Below, piece after piece: positions 25,979 through 37,370 of a stretch of DNA of 64,000 bases. The notes beneath the pieces are model-generated. The model made no database searches and was not told where the DNA came from. It saw only the letters and a list, made by a program, of their open reading frames with translations. The number at the start of each line of letters is the position of its first letter. Within the stretch, counting starts at the first letter, position 1. A program made the translations under genes and the position numbers. The DNA is from Jaapia argillacea MUCL 33604 (Eukaryota; Basidiomycota; Agaricomycetes; Jaapiales; Jaapiaceae): the NCBI GenBank assembly GCA_000697665.1, contig KL197712.1:1609855-1673854 (forward strand), in the 5' to 3' direction.

Positions 25979-28623
25979 TCATAATTTTTTATGGTCTGTA
26001 GCATGAGCATGTAATCCGAACAACGTCTCCTCGTCCAGCCGAACGACCTGAGGAGGTCGCAAAAGTTTGGTTATCCTGGAATCAAACACAAAATGTTCAT
26101 CCTCCAAGGGATTTTCTACGTCATGTCTAAAGCAACAGAGAAAATCAGTATCTATAAGTTTGTCAGTTGGGGCAAGGTGGTCACGTACTGCGTTTGCACA
26201 TGAGTAATCACACCAACCCTCGACGTTCCCCTACAATACACATGACAATCGCAACAAGCGCAAAGCCACGCACACTGTCCGAATGCAGGGTCAGGCTCGC
26301 AAAATTCCTGAGCTATAGCCTGTTGCTCCAAAACGGGAGGCAGTAAGCGGAAGTCGGACAGCTCTTGGTGTTCCTCCTGTGTCCTGTGTATTGTCATGAG
26401 GTGGTTAATCTAACGGAGGATGGATCGGATGAGTGCCAAATATTTTCTCGAATGGGAAAAACTCACGCAAGCCCTCCAAGATAGAGCACCCACTTCCAAC
26501 TTCTTCTCCTCGTCCTGCAGCTGCTCATCACCCTCCCGAAGCCCAGATCTCTCAACTCTAGCACAAGCACCACAAAAGAACCTCGCATCCCGCTTATCCA
26601 TATCTTTCATCGTCATCCTCGCCACGTCCCCACCAACGCACTCGACGAGGCTCTTCGCCACTCTCGACAAATCCTCGCTGAACCTTAACTCAAATGGTGC
26701 TGCTACTCGGGGTGTGGAGTTGCTATCCGAGATCGGGAAAGTGAAACATGGGCAAGTATGGGAGAGGAGTTGACTTGTGCCCAAGACCGGTTGGAGCGCC
26801 CGAGAGCGGAATGAAGAGCAATGAGGTCGAGTACAAATAAAGATGGAGGTGGCAAGGTCCAAAGGATTCGCATCCCCATCTTGAACCTGCGCGTGCGATT
26901 CGGATATTGAGCTCGAACTGGGCGTTGCAACCGGCACCAACGAAACCAACTTGCGCTTTTTATCCACTTTCCACTTTTCGATAACCTCCTCCAACCCCCC
27001 AAGAACCCCCTCAAAACTCTCCTCCCCAACCACCACATCCGAATCTACCTCAATAGCACTCCCTAAACCCTCCCAAGACAACACCTGAGAATCTTGCGGG
27101 AGAAGCGACCAATCCCTCCCAGGGATGTTCTTCACTTTCCAATTCCTATAGGCGGAGGCCGCGAGACGTTTTCGGATACGGATGAGTTGGTGGCGTTCTG
27201 CTCTCAGGCGGGCTTCTCTTCGCGCTTTGATTTCAGATTCGAGCTTTGGAAGCATGATGTTCCAGCCTTTTGGGTCGATTCATGAGTATTAAGGGGTAGT
27301 GGGAGGAGGGGAAGGAGGCTCACTGCGTTCGGTTAGGTCTTTATATTGATGGACGTGACGACTCCATGAGATGGCGTTCAAGTCAAATTGGTCATACCCA
27401 AGAGACCGAAGTCGGCTCGTAATCCTAAGAAACACACTTCATAACTAGTAACCCCTGAGACAAATTGACCACACTCACTCATTACGTCGAATGGTGACCA
27501 CCTCGTCCTTCAAACCTGAAAGTCTCTTATACTCCTCAACCGCCCATCCCTCACACACCCTCGCATACTCCACAACATCCTTGACAAACTCTACCCTCTC
27601 CTTCTTAAACTCCTCTAATTTAGCTTTCGCGCCCGGTTTTCGCATGTGAATGTTTTTGGTTAAGAGACCAAAGGTTTGAGCCATTGAGTAGATGTCGGAT
27701 TCGAGAAAGTATTTGGAGGGTGGTTTGTTGTGGAGTTTGTGATTTGGGGGGTAGGAGCGTTGGAAGCTTCGCCAACCTGATACTAGATACGGTGGGGTTA
27801 GTGTTGCTTGAGGAAGGGAAGGGGAGGACTGACTAGTGGCGTAGGGTATGAGGTCGAGGATTACGGGGTCGAATTCTGGGAATTTCTTGGAGAATTTTCC
27901 AGAGTATACGAGGCTGAAGGGGGGATTGAGAGGAAGTGGGGAGGCGATTGAAGTAATAGTGCTTACTTGGTCTTTTTGCAGCTTAAACAAAGTCTGCGCC
28001 GAAGAGCAAAGTCGATATTGAAAATATTCATAGTCCCGCATAACTATATGATTCATATCGTTAGAATGGCATAGTCAAAACATCAAAACACAGGTGGGAG
28101 AGACTGACATGACAATTCGTAGCACCGTAAAGCAACTCTGCCCATCTCGCCTCTGACATATCCTTCGGGCAAGCAGGGGGTGAACCGGGCATATTCGCAA
28201 GAGACATTTTCCAAACGGTGGTTGCATTTTTGGATAGCAGGGTGGAACGAAGGATGCGGGAGGTACGAGAGAGTGTGAGAAGGTTTCCCGGTGATAAGTG
28301 GGTGAAGATCTTGGGAGTGATTTTAAGTGATTGTTTCGGGTGAGAGGGGGGAGGGATGCACCTCGAAGAGAATGTCAAGTGGCATAGACGGTAGGATGCT
28401 TAACTTTCCGTCCTTCGGGTTTGATCTTCTTATCTTCCTCCGCTTCCCAAATTCTGATATTCTTCGTCGTTTATGGACTTAATTTGGACATGAACGATCG
28501 ACTTCTGGTCGACGACGAGTTACACACACCATTGGCACCACCTACACGTTCTTCATCGGACAAATCATCCTCGTCGTATCGAGGGATTGAAACCTTTCCA
28601 GATTGTCGACGAGTTTGAACCAT
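25979..28623 (-). CDS. F-box protein, copy 4 with a replaced C-terminus
   Basis: Intact in all exons I could follow. It has MVQTRRQSGKVSIPRYDEDD at the start (28623), the F-box IFTHLSPGNLLTLSRTSRIL, NMPGSPPACPKDMSEARWAE, SGWRSFQRSYPPNHKLHNKP joined to KYFLESDIYSMAQTFGLLTK, GLEEVIEKWKVDKKRKLVSL, FFCGACARVE, and WLCACCDCHVY. The last exon follows the others through VVRLDEE and then reads TLFGLHAHATDHKKL-stop. The DNA under this extra end (about 25979-26015) resembles the tail region of the CNH gene (bases near 7580-7605 and 11670-11690). A deletion therefore seems to have fused the F-box end to old CNH-tail DNA. Presumed SCF adaptor like its paralogues. Confidence 0.74.
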
Positions 28624-29079
28624 GGCGTTAGTTCTCAGAGGGGAACAGTCTGCGATTGATACTTCAGGAAAGTCTGATTTCACCGTACTTTATACTAGAT
28701 AGCGAACGAGGATGTGAGTCACGATGACTAGGAATCAGGTAAAGGCGTCGACATCGTGGTCAACGACAGGTCATGTGGGGGATAGGCGGTCCCACCCTGC
28801 ACCCCGCCATCTCCCACGTTTTGGCGGGGACATCAGACACCGACGTTTCACCACCCAGGCATGCTGGAGTTCACGCTCATGCTCTCAACTCAGGCAGAAG
28901 TGTCCATTATTATCGTAGTGGCGTTCTAACATAGGAAGGGTAGGCTGCATGGAGATGCAAGGAGGACCCCCGCCGTATGACCTGTCGTTAATTCATTGAC
29001 CACAAAGCCGCCGTCCTTACGAATGTCCAAGGTATAAGTATTGTCCAGTATCTGCGTGGGCACGAAATGAAAACCACAG
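28624..29079. other. Spacer, F-box copy 4 to right CNH gene
   Basis: Fourth copy of the CNH-to-F-box spacer. It contains the F-box 4 promoter. No conserved open frame is seen in it. Confidence 0.5.
28689..28694 (-). promoter_or_regulatory. TATA box of F-box copy 4
   Basis: TATAAA on the - strand, 66 bases before the start codon, in the same sequence context as copies 2 and 3. Confidence 0.5.
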
Positions 29080-30519
29080 TCATAGTTTCTTATCGTCTAG
29101 TAGCATATGCAATACGTCAGCTAAATCAACAAGGATTCTAGTTGTCATCACCGACTCACCAGCCGAGGACTCCTCGTTTCCAGGATCTTTAAGCCTCAAC
29201 TGGAACACCACTTGCGGATGAACGCACTGCGGGATAGAAGTCGCCCCAGCTCCACCATCAGGTTCCGTCAACGGCCGTGGCGGGTCCTAGGGAGGAATCG
29301 ATACGCACGAGCGTAACAAAGTAAACTCGCATTCTCGCCATACCTGCAGAGGCCTAACGGTTTACTCCCCTTGATCCTTTTAGAAAGCTCCTCGAGGTGG
29401 AGATGGTCACAATCGGGGACTGTGGTACTCTTGAGTCTAATCGCACAACGAGAAATGATGGTTCAGAAGGGACGCGGCTGAATAAGTAAGACGAGCTTAC
29501 TTGTTGATTTTCATGATCTCAAAGCCTCGGTCACACAGGACAGCAATGGATTTGTTGATGAACTCGACGTCGTAGGTATGGTAGAGCATGTAGAAATCCT
29601 ACTAGTCAGTCAGTCGGGCATTCTCCGGTAGGTGATGCAAGAAAGGCATACTCGAGAAACCGCGAACGGCGCAGACTTTTTCTTCAGCCACGAGAGAAAC
29701 TTCTTCTCTTTCGCACTCGTAGAAGCAGGTTTCCAAACCGTGAATATGCTATCCGTCTAAGGGTCGAAAGGTTACGAATACCTTGCCAGTGAACGAGGAG
29801 ACAGGGATATAACTTACTCCTTCCTTCATACATATTATATAACTCCGTCCCTTAACCCTCCCAATCCTGAAAAACTCCACCTCCCCAACCTTACTCAGCA
29901 TTTCCGGGAGAGTGGCGGGGTGATCTTGAAAGGACTCGGAGGGGGGAGTGACGAGTGACTCGAGGCGGTATGCGTATAACGTCTAGTTGAGTTCGTGGTG
30001 CACCAAAGGATGGGAGGGAGAATAAACATAGTTCAGGGTCCACCAAACGACTGAATCGAACGTACCTTTGTAGATAAGACGATTAACCATCCTTCATCTT
30101 GTAATACACCGAGTCGGGTGACGAATTTCTTGTGTAGGACGGGACAGATCGCTGTGGATATTCACAAAATTCCCCATGACCATCAATCAAAGGCGAGGAG
30201 ATGGAGGAGATGTTCTAAAGGGGAGGACGTACAGGAAGGATCAGATTGCAATCCAATCCAAACACCTTCAGAATCACCTAGGTCTCTGGAGGAGCGGAGC
30301 CGAAATAAGAACAAAGGGTGAGACTGATGAGCCAGGTAACAAAACGAAGGAGAAGGACGCACTGAAAGGCGCGGAGCACTCCACTCTTCCTCTAAACGAC
30401 TTGTCAACCGTTAATCCTCCGGTCTCCGATTCCGCTGTTTCAGGGTCAGACGCTGTTTCAGGGAGCGTCTCAGTCATGAGGACTTCCAGTTCGAATGGTC
30501 CATTAGTTGGGGTGTCCAT
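29080..30519 (-). CDS. CNH-domain protein, right copy, internally deleted
   Basis: Paralogue of the left CNH gene in inverted orientation. It begins MDTPTNGPFELEVLMTETLP at 30519 and keeps CSAPFS, AYRLESLVTPPSES, EVEFFRIGRVKGRSYIICM, WLKKKSAPFAVS and AVLCDRGFEIMKI. The section that in the left copy encodes FGLSVDNHG through HGVWN (about 7060-7397) is missing: sequence from the last intron continues straight into GGACCCGCCACGGCCG. A small indel also changes the tail, which reads MTTRILVDLADVLHMLLDDK, where the left copy stops after LVNLN. The protein would lack the last blades of the propeller-like domain, so it may be non-functional even though the upstream exons look clean. Confidence 0.55.
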
Positions 30520-31256
30520 GGTGGGATTTCCTGAAACGAAAGAGTGATGGACGGTATGTTTTTCAAAGCCAATGTAACTTTATAGTTCACGTCAGGCCAA
30601 TACATGGATAAGGTGCACCAATCACAACCTCGAACTTGAATAGCTCTGGTCGCAGCAGTGATACGGGTGGAGTTTTCACCGCCTCAGGGAGATGAACTGA
30701 ACCCTGAAATGAACGGGTGGTGCCAAATGGATACCAAAGCAGAAACGGGTTGGCTGATTCGGCATGGCGAGTAGGTGCCTAGTAGTCTGTGGACGGTGAG
30801 GCAATCCCTGGCCATGGTGGGATCTATGATCGACGGCGACGGCGACATCTGGCGGCGTCTGAGCAAACTCCCTGCACGGCTTAAGCTCTCCGACGTGGAT
30901 GAACCTCCTCAGCCTTGCGCAAGTTACTCCTGGTTGCCAGTAAAGCTTTGGTATACATGTAGAATTTTTCAAACAGTGATTTTCGTTCCGGCGTTTAGAC
31001 TGACAGCATGCATATGGACGAGGTCGTTGAGGATGTATGTGGTTTTAGGTTTGGAGAGGTCACGCGTGACTGACTTTCTGAACACCTCGGCGGATGAGAT
31101 TGGCCAACCCAAAAGGGAAGGTCTCCTTCCTTTTTGGATTAGTCACCCACTCGTTCGGGCAGGTTGATCGCCGGTGTTGATTCAGGCACGCAAGTCGTGT
31201 CCTTTTCCTTTCCCCGCATCTCCCAAAATCCAATCTTGTCGGTGCTGGTTTGAACA
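30520..31256. other. Right CNH promoter and arm boundary
   Basis: The part up to 30954 matches the left arm upstream of its CNH gene. Beyond that the DNA is unique. Open frames at 30676-30972 (-) and 30775-31167 (+) are not known proteins. Confidence 0.5.
30579..30584 (-). promoter_or_regulatory. TATA box of the right CNH gene
   Basis: TATAAA on the - strand, 60 bases before the ATG, matching the left copy in sequence and distance. Confidence 0.5.
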
Positions 31257-32423
31257 ATGTCTGCGATGCTGCTTCGAAGTGCCCGTCTCCTCCAACTTCG
31301 AGATGTTTGCGGTGTTCGGCACTCCTCATCTTTAAGGGTTCGTATTTGTTTGAAGGAGTAGTGTGGAATGACTTGTGCTGATTGTATTTCGTGGGATTGT
31401 GAATGGATGGGTAGTCACTTCAAGCAGCATTCAAAGACCCCTCCTCTCCTTTTTACCTGGCGCCAGGGACTCAAGGTCACATACTTCTCTGTCACACTTC
31501 CCTGTCCCCGCGTTTTCCTCACATCCCGCCCCAATCCTGATAGGCCCTGACTCTCCAGACGCCCCGCCCTCTCAAAATCAACCACCCCATTCCAACTTCT
31601 CCACATCTTCAGTTACTGCATCCCTCGGTGCTGATACCAAAGCGGTCCAGGGAACAGCAGAGGAAGAGGCAAAGGAGAAGTTGTTGGAGTTGGGGTATGA
31701 TCTTGAGAGTTTTTGGGAACAGAAGATTGTTTGGGGGGATCATGACTCGATGCAGTGAGTGGTTTTTTGAGCTCTTTCTGTGGGGTGAGGGTTCTGACGG
31801 ACGTGAAGGCATGTGAACAATGTTCGGTATCGTACGTTCTCCCAACCTTCAAGCGATAGAGGCCCTGATGACGCTAACTACGTACCATGTAGTCCGTTTC
31901 CTCGAATCTGTACGTTTGCCCACTTCTCCCCTTTTCTTGTGTTGACCTTCGATGTGAATGCAGAGCCGCGTTCATTGGATGAACTCCATTGCGATGGAAC
32001 TGGGCGGTCCGCAACGAGCGTCGGACATGTCAAAAGGAAAGGGAGTCTCATTAATCCTCAAGTCTATCACTCTTAATTATAAGAGACCCGTCACCTATCC
32101 CGATACCGTGCGTCTCCCTCCTGCTCCTCTCCTCCAGCCAACCTAACAGCATACACATACATCCACAGCTATTAATCGCCCACAAACCCCTCCCACCACC
32201 CGCACCTTCTCCCTCCCATCCCCCCTCCTCTCATTCACACAACGCACATCTAACGCAATTCAACTTGGATGCTATTGCGTATTCGTATGCTCAGCGAAGT
32301 ATTGTGTTGACTTCGTCTTCGGTGTTGGTTTGGTATGATTATGATACGTTGAAGAAGTGTGATCCGGGTGAGGAGGCTAGGAAGGTTGTTTGGGGGAGGT
32401 GTAGGGAGGGGAGGGTTATGTGA
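31257..32423 (+). CDS. Hotdog-fold thioesterase, probably mitochondrial
   Basis: Member of the 4HBT-like acyl-CoA thioesterase / thioester dehydratase superfamily. Exon 1 opens with a basic, serine-rich leader (MSAMLLRSARLLQLRDVCGV) that looks like a mitochondrial presequence. After a Pro/Ser-rich linker, ELGYDLESFWEQKIVWGDHD leads into HVNNVRYLRFLE, the family's HVNNxxY(V/L)R(F/Y)LE signature around the active site. SSRVHWM, KGVSLILKSITLNYKRPVTY and LIAHKPL follow. The last exon holds FNLDAIAYSYAQRSIVLTSS and SVLVWYDYDTLKKCD and ends CREGRVM-stop. About six short exons; roughly 240 residues. The first intron boundary is uncertain by a few bases, since several donors fit. Confidence 0.8.
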
Positions 32424-32839
32424 GGGAGGGTCGGGAACTTTAAGGATTTGGGGACTGAAGGGGAAAATTGGGAGGGTGGAGGAATTTATGGACGAAAGGC
32501 GGCGTCTTCAATGTATATTGTGTATTATACTTGCAATACCCAGCATCAAGCTATGAAACATACCATCGGGACGTGGTAGTGCTGTCCACATACAGTTTTT
32601 CGTCGCACATGTACCGCATGTAACCGTACATAGCCGTACGTAACCGTAATCACATAACCATAACCGTATGCAACCTCAACCTCAAACACCGCTAGCCCGT
32701 AGTCCCTGCTCTCCGAGTATCCCCCGAGCTCACTAACCCTCATCTCATGACAACCTAGCGTAGTATTTGAGGTGACTGCCCCGGTGGGTACCAGCCCCCC
32801 TAACTATCCATCGATCCTCTAAGTACTCACACATCGACC
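32424..32839. other. Spacer with ACCGTA-rich patch
   Basis: No gene. Around 32600-32675 there is a loose run of TAACCGTA / ATAACC words (for example GTAACCGTACATAGCCGTAC). It is too irregular to be telomere-like or a true satellite. Confidence 0.4.
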
Positions 32840-34161
32840 ATGGCAGGTATCGCAATCCTCGGCGCAGGCATATTCGCCAAAGAAGGTACGTCTCCCTCCA
32901 CCCCTTAATCAAATACCCTTATCAATCTTCTCGACAGCCCACCTCCCCGCCCTCGCCTCCCTCCCCCCATCCACCTACTCACTCAAAGCAGTTTACTCCC
33001 GCTCCCAAGCTTCCGCCCAATCCCTCGCAGACGCAGCTTCAACCACTCTATCCCTATCCCCTTCCACAATCGGGGTTTACTACGACTCTCCTTCATCCCC
33101 CTCGCACTCACTCTCCTCCCTCTTATCTCGTTCCGACATCGCCGCTGTTATTGTCGTATTACCGATTACGACTCAGCCGGGTATCATACTTCAATCACTA
33201 GAAGCGGGTAAAAACGTCATCAGCGAAAAACCAATTGCACCGACCGTAGCAATCGCTCTCGATCTCATCAAAACATACGAATCGAAATATGAGCCGAAAG
33301 GTTTGATATGGCGCGTTGCTGAGAATCATGAATGTGAGCCTGGGTATCGGAAAGCTGGGGAACTAATCGAAGAAGGAAGGGTGGGGAAAGTCATTGGGTT
33401 TGGAGCGAATATGGTTAATTATATAGATAAGGATAGTAAATGGTATAACACTCCTTGGAGGACTATTCCAGATGTATGTTGATCACCCACTTTACGTTAA
33501 CCGTCGCATCACTAACTCGATAGTCAGTACCAAGGTGGTTTCCTCCTAGATGGAGGTGTGCATTTCGCCGCTGCACTTCGTACGATACTAGGACCCTCTT
33601 ACCCCCTCTCGAAACTATCTGCCTTTTCCGCTCTACATAAATCGTGGTTATTGCCTCATGATACCATCAACGCTGTCATCAGGTGCAGTACCGCGGCCTC
33701 CACTGGTATGTTTATCCAGTTTTGCGGATTCTGGGTCGAAGTTAACTGTGTCGTTGTGGTTTGTAGAAGCCTCATCAGCCCCACAAGGAACGTACAACCT
33801 AACATTCGCCGCTCCCTCCTCCTCAGCTGGGAAATCCAACGGGTACACAATAATAGGCACAACCGGTTTCCTCATAATCGATAAACTGCAATCATCCATT
33901 CGCATCACCCTCACCACAGTCAAAGTGGACCCAGTAACAGGTAAAGACCTCGGCGAGGAGGTAGAAGTATGGGAGGAAAAGCAGTGTGGGGTGAAGATGG
34001 AGTTGAGAGAGTTTTTGGGAGCTGTGAGAGGGGAGAAAGGGTGGGAGGTTGGGAAACCGAGGGAAGCTGTTAAGGATGTTGCGATTATACAGGCTTCGCT
34101 GGAGAGTGAGGGGAGATTGGTGGATTTGGAGAGGTTGGTTGAGGTTGGGAGTACGTTTTAG
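32840..34161 (+). CDS. Gfo/Idh/MocA family NAD(P)-dependent oxidoreductase
   Basis: Dehydrogenases of this family oxidise or reduce sugars, inositols or related compounds. The start MAGIAILGAGIFAKEAHLPA carries the Rossmann GxGxxG/A pattern (GAGIFA) at the very N-terminus. VIVVLPITTQPGIILQSLEA and GKNVISEKPIAP give the family EKP motif, whose lysine contacts cofactor or substrate. WRVAENHECEPGYRKAGELI, GRVGKVIGF, WYNTPWRTIPDYQGGFLLDG and GGVHFAAALRTILG follow, with the GGVH-type motif that contributes the catalytic histidine in many members. After an intron near 33702-33765, the C-terminal beta-sheet part includes YTIIGTTGFLIIDK and KPREAVKDVAIIQASLES. It ends LVEVGSTF-stop. About 370 residues in four or five exons. 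Substrate not deducible. Confidence 0.85.
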
Positions 34162-34907
34162 TGTGGGGGATGATGATTTTGTATGATTGTTGTTTGTATG
34201 TTGAGATTCAATGAGAAGGATAAAAAGAATGGAAGTGTACGTTTTTGCAGAGGTCGTTTTCTGAGTGTCGTTGGCTGCCTTCCACCTCCGATGATTCATA
34301 TATTCATAGGAGAGGATATTCCAAGACAGTTGACATCTCCGGACCTGTACACATGCGCGACGAACCCCCAAAGCGACGAGAGAAACTCCACGATAATCCA
34401 GAACCCCAGGAGGGCTGCCTAGCAGGCTGCCGTTAAGAAGCCGAAAAGAAGCGTATCCAAAAATGGTAAACGACCTTCCTTTCAAGGCAACTCTCTTTGA
34501 TCACGTGGGCATATGCTTCCTCTCTCTTCTTATCTCCTCGTCTCAGTTTGGACCGTCTACCCATCGGGGGAGAATATGGATGACGTCGAATCAACTTGCG
34601 GCTGACTCTCCCTCTCTCCTGTCGGAGTTTCAACGCCAGTATAAGAACCTCGTCTCGTCGTTCACGTTGCTCCATCCCCTTTCCCTCCCCCCTCCATAAC
34701 CCCGCTGCTTTGTTTTTGTTTTCGAGTCCTGGTGACCTCCTTTTCACAAACTATTAATCTTCACCTTCAACCTTCTTGCGACTGGTTTCGCCCTTATTCA
34801 CTTGTTCACCAACATCTACGCGTCTACTATCCAACTGCCTACTCTCGCTTCAAACATAGATCTGTCTGCGACTACTCCACTCTCTACGCCTATTAATAAT
34901 CTCCAAC
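34162..34907. other. Spacer, oxidoreductase to His-rich gene
   Basis: No convincing gene on either strand. The last 150 bases are rich in C and T, as in many fungal promoters. Confidence 0.45.
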
Positions 34908-37370
34908 ATGGTCGTCCTCTCCTCCCGATTCTCTGCGCTGGTCGCTCTCTCTGTCATTGCCCTATCTGGATTCTCTCCCGTCGCCGATGGTGCTCCCGCT
35001 CCCGGACCTCCTTACCGCGCAGAATTTGCACCGAAGAGCAATCTCCCGATGAAGAGACCTCAGACTCCTGCTACGAGGATGTTTATACCTCTGCCTACCC
35101 CTGTTCGAGGCACGTCGAACCAAGCTACGTTTGATGCTAGTCAAGGTGATGGTGTAAAGAGTCATGCTGGTGCGGAGCATGGAAAGAAGGGTCGTAAGGG
35201 AAACAAGAAGGAGAAAGTGTGTCCTCGTCCTGTCTCCCTCGTCTTACGTTTTGATGCTGATGCTATATGTTGTGGTATAGAGAGATCCGAGTGCGAACTT
35301 TGGTCTTATGGACCCTTTCCTTCGCATGGGTGACATTTACTTCCGAAAACGCGCCATTGACGAAGCCCGGGATTTGGATGTAGATGTGGAAAAAAGACAT
35401 CATTATCATCATCCCAAAGTCATCATCAAAGGGGAAAACGATCACGTTCATGTTGGTCGCTCTTCTCGGGTATTTGGTCGACAAGGCATCCATCAAGAGT
35501 CTAACGATGGTTCGAGACACGAGAACGTCGACGTCGACCCTCGCCAGTTCGGTGGCGACAGAGTCAGGTTAGTCGAGTGCGATCTCAGTGAAGAGAAGGA
35601 ACTAACCGTCATCCTAGTGGCCTCGGTGACCTCGACCAGATCATTGATGCTAGGTAAGTTTGGGATTTGATTCTATTAGCGCATAGTGCTCACACCCCAT
35701 CCCATACTAGGTCTCCTCGTCATCACAACGATCATCATGACCATGAAGAAGTCATCGTCAAGGGTGATAACGACAAGGTCCATGTTCATCGCTCGCCTCA
35801 CCACCATGACCACCATGATGATCGCCATCACGAGAAGGTCGTTGTTAAAGGCGATAACGACAATGTTCACATTCATCGCTCCCCTCACCACGACCACGAC
35901 TACGAGAAGGTTATCGTCAAGGGCGATAATGAAAATGTTCACGTCCACCGTTCTCCGCACCATGACCACCATGATGATCACAATCACGAGAAGGTCGTCA
36001 TCAAAGGCGACAATGATAATGTCCATATGCACGACCGCCGAGCCGTCCGTCTTTTCGATAGTCGTGGCTTCACCTTTGAAGTGTCTGGGCATCGAACCAC
36101 TGAGCGTCGGGAGCAAGTGGTTGGGCATGCCAAGCGCTTTACTGCATCAGCTGACGTTGGGCCTAATCTCGCCGCAGGTGTTCCTGGAACTATTGATATC
36201 ATGGTATGTCTCCCTTCCTCCTTACGTTCACTGGCCCCATGCTCATTGGTCCCTCAGAGTCAAGTCGCCGGCTCTTCCCTAGGATCGAAGATTGCATCTC
36301 TTGTTCTTGCTCTCTCGGATACTACATCTGGTGACAACTCGACTGCTCCTCGAAACTCTAGCTATGTCTTAAACTTGTCCGACACCAATCAGACGAGCTT
36401 GTATCTGGTCCCAATGTCCACCCCAGCGCCGGTCTCTCCTCTTGGGTCCTCTCCCACATCTGATCTCCCTGTTGCTCTGAGAGTGCCCCTGTTCAATGCG
36501 GCCAAAGCGTCAATGGTCAACTACTGTGCCACCTTTGACCCCAATCCTCCCAAGCCGGCCCCGATGACTGTTGAAGAGTGTTTCGACCCCGCCACGCCGC
36601 CCGCTCACAAGAGCCAAGTCTTTGCCTACGATCCTGCATCTGGAGGTATCAAGCCCATGTGGTTCGCTGGAGAAGATGACGGAACAGACGACAGCCAACC
36701 CGAGGACCCTACGGATGCTGCCATTCAAGATCCAGCCACTCCCGATGGTGCGAATATCGCAAGTGTTACTAGTGTCGATCCCACCGATGGTATGGCCGAT
36801 GAGGACTTTGGGAATGCGACTCGACCTCCCCCTGCTTCTGTCATGTCTGCTGATTCTGCGCCCCCAACGGACGGCTCTGGTGAAGCACGCAACGTTACCC
36901 TCATCTTCAACCCTTCTACTCCAGAGGTTCCCCCTTCTGCTCAAGCTGTCGAGCCTACGTCTGCTTCTTTGGCCACATCGTCCACAACCTCCACGACCAC
37001 AGATTCGACAAGTTCATCCGTCGTCATAGCTGCGGCCACTTCAAGTGTGACGTCTGTCTCGACGACAGACACGTCCTCCACCACAATTCCCTCTCCATTA
37101 GTCCAAGATGTGGGGCAGACCACGACCGCGCCGGCTTCCATGGCATCGTCGACCTCGAATGCATCTGCTGCTTCGCCCACTCCCCTCAATGTTGAGGTTG
37201 TTACCCCGATAGCCTCCTCAACTACCTCGTCTGGTTCGCCCTCTACTTCTCTGGGCGCTCAAGCCGTAGCAACCTCCACCACCGATTCGACACCAACTAC
37301 TTCAATGACGCCGGTCAGCACAGCTCCATACGAGTGGATGTTTACTCCATCCGCTGGTCATTCTGGATAA
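34908..37370 (+). CDS. Secreted histidine-rich repeat protein with Ser/Thr-rich tail
   Basis: Not a family I can name. A clear signal peptide (MVVLSSRFSALVALSVIALS ... ADGAPAPG) is followed by a basic stretch (KKGRKGNKKEK). After an intron, RDPSANFGLMDPFLRMGDIY leads into five copies of a unit built on KV(I/V)(I/V)KG(D/E)N(D/E)xVHxHRSPHH, with runs such as HHDHHDDHNHEK between cores. The last unit ends VHMHDRRAVRLFDSRGF. A globular-looking part follows: SLVLALSDTTSG, YVLNLSDTNQTSLYLVP, ALRVPLFNAAKASMVNYCAT and FDPNPPKPAPMTVEECFDPA with two cysteines. The remaining 240 or so residues are Ser/Thr/Ala-rich and probably O-glycosylated. About five exons and roughly 700 residues. The His/Asp clusters suggest metal binding at the cell surface or wall; that is inference. 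Confidence 0.72.
35396..36032 (+). repeat. Five His/Asp-rich coding repeats
   Basis: The units have a core of about 18 residues (KVVVKGDNDNVHIHRSPHH type) separated by HxHHD spacers, for a period near 25-28 residues. The first, diverged unit (KVIIKGENDHVHVGR) is in an earlier exon. The other four are contiguous from about 35745. Confidence 0.8.

Larger units (their letters stand above)
22767..30954 (-). repeat. Right arm of the large inverted repeat
   Basis: Inverted counterpart of the left arm, with F-box copies 3 and 4 and a CNH gene, all on -. It begins only about 110 bases after the DGAT2 stop. Bases 22790-22970 are the complement of the trailer behind F-box copy 1 (11053-11220). Order along the - strand: CNH, F-box 4, CNH-tail-derived spacer, F-box 3, trailer. 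Compared with the left arm, the lipase piece is absent. Confidence 0.75.

Noticed and set aside
32600-32680. TAACCGTA-rich patch as a telomere-like or satellite repeat
   Set aside because: The words are irregular in length and spacing, and the run is below 100 bases.
35676-36128. Long - strand frame rich in valine, isoleucine and methionine
   Set aside because: It is the antisense of the His/Asp codon repeats; CAT/GAT runs read backwards as ATG/ATC.
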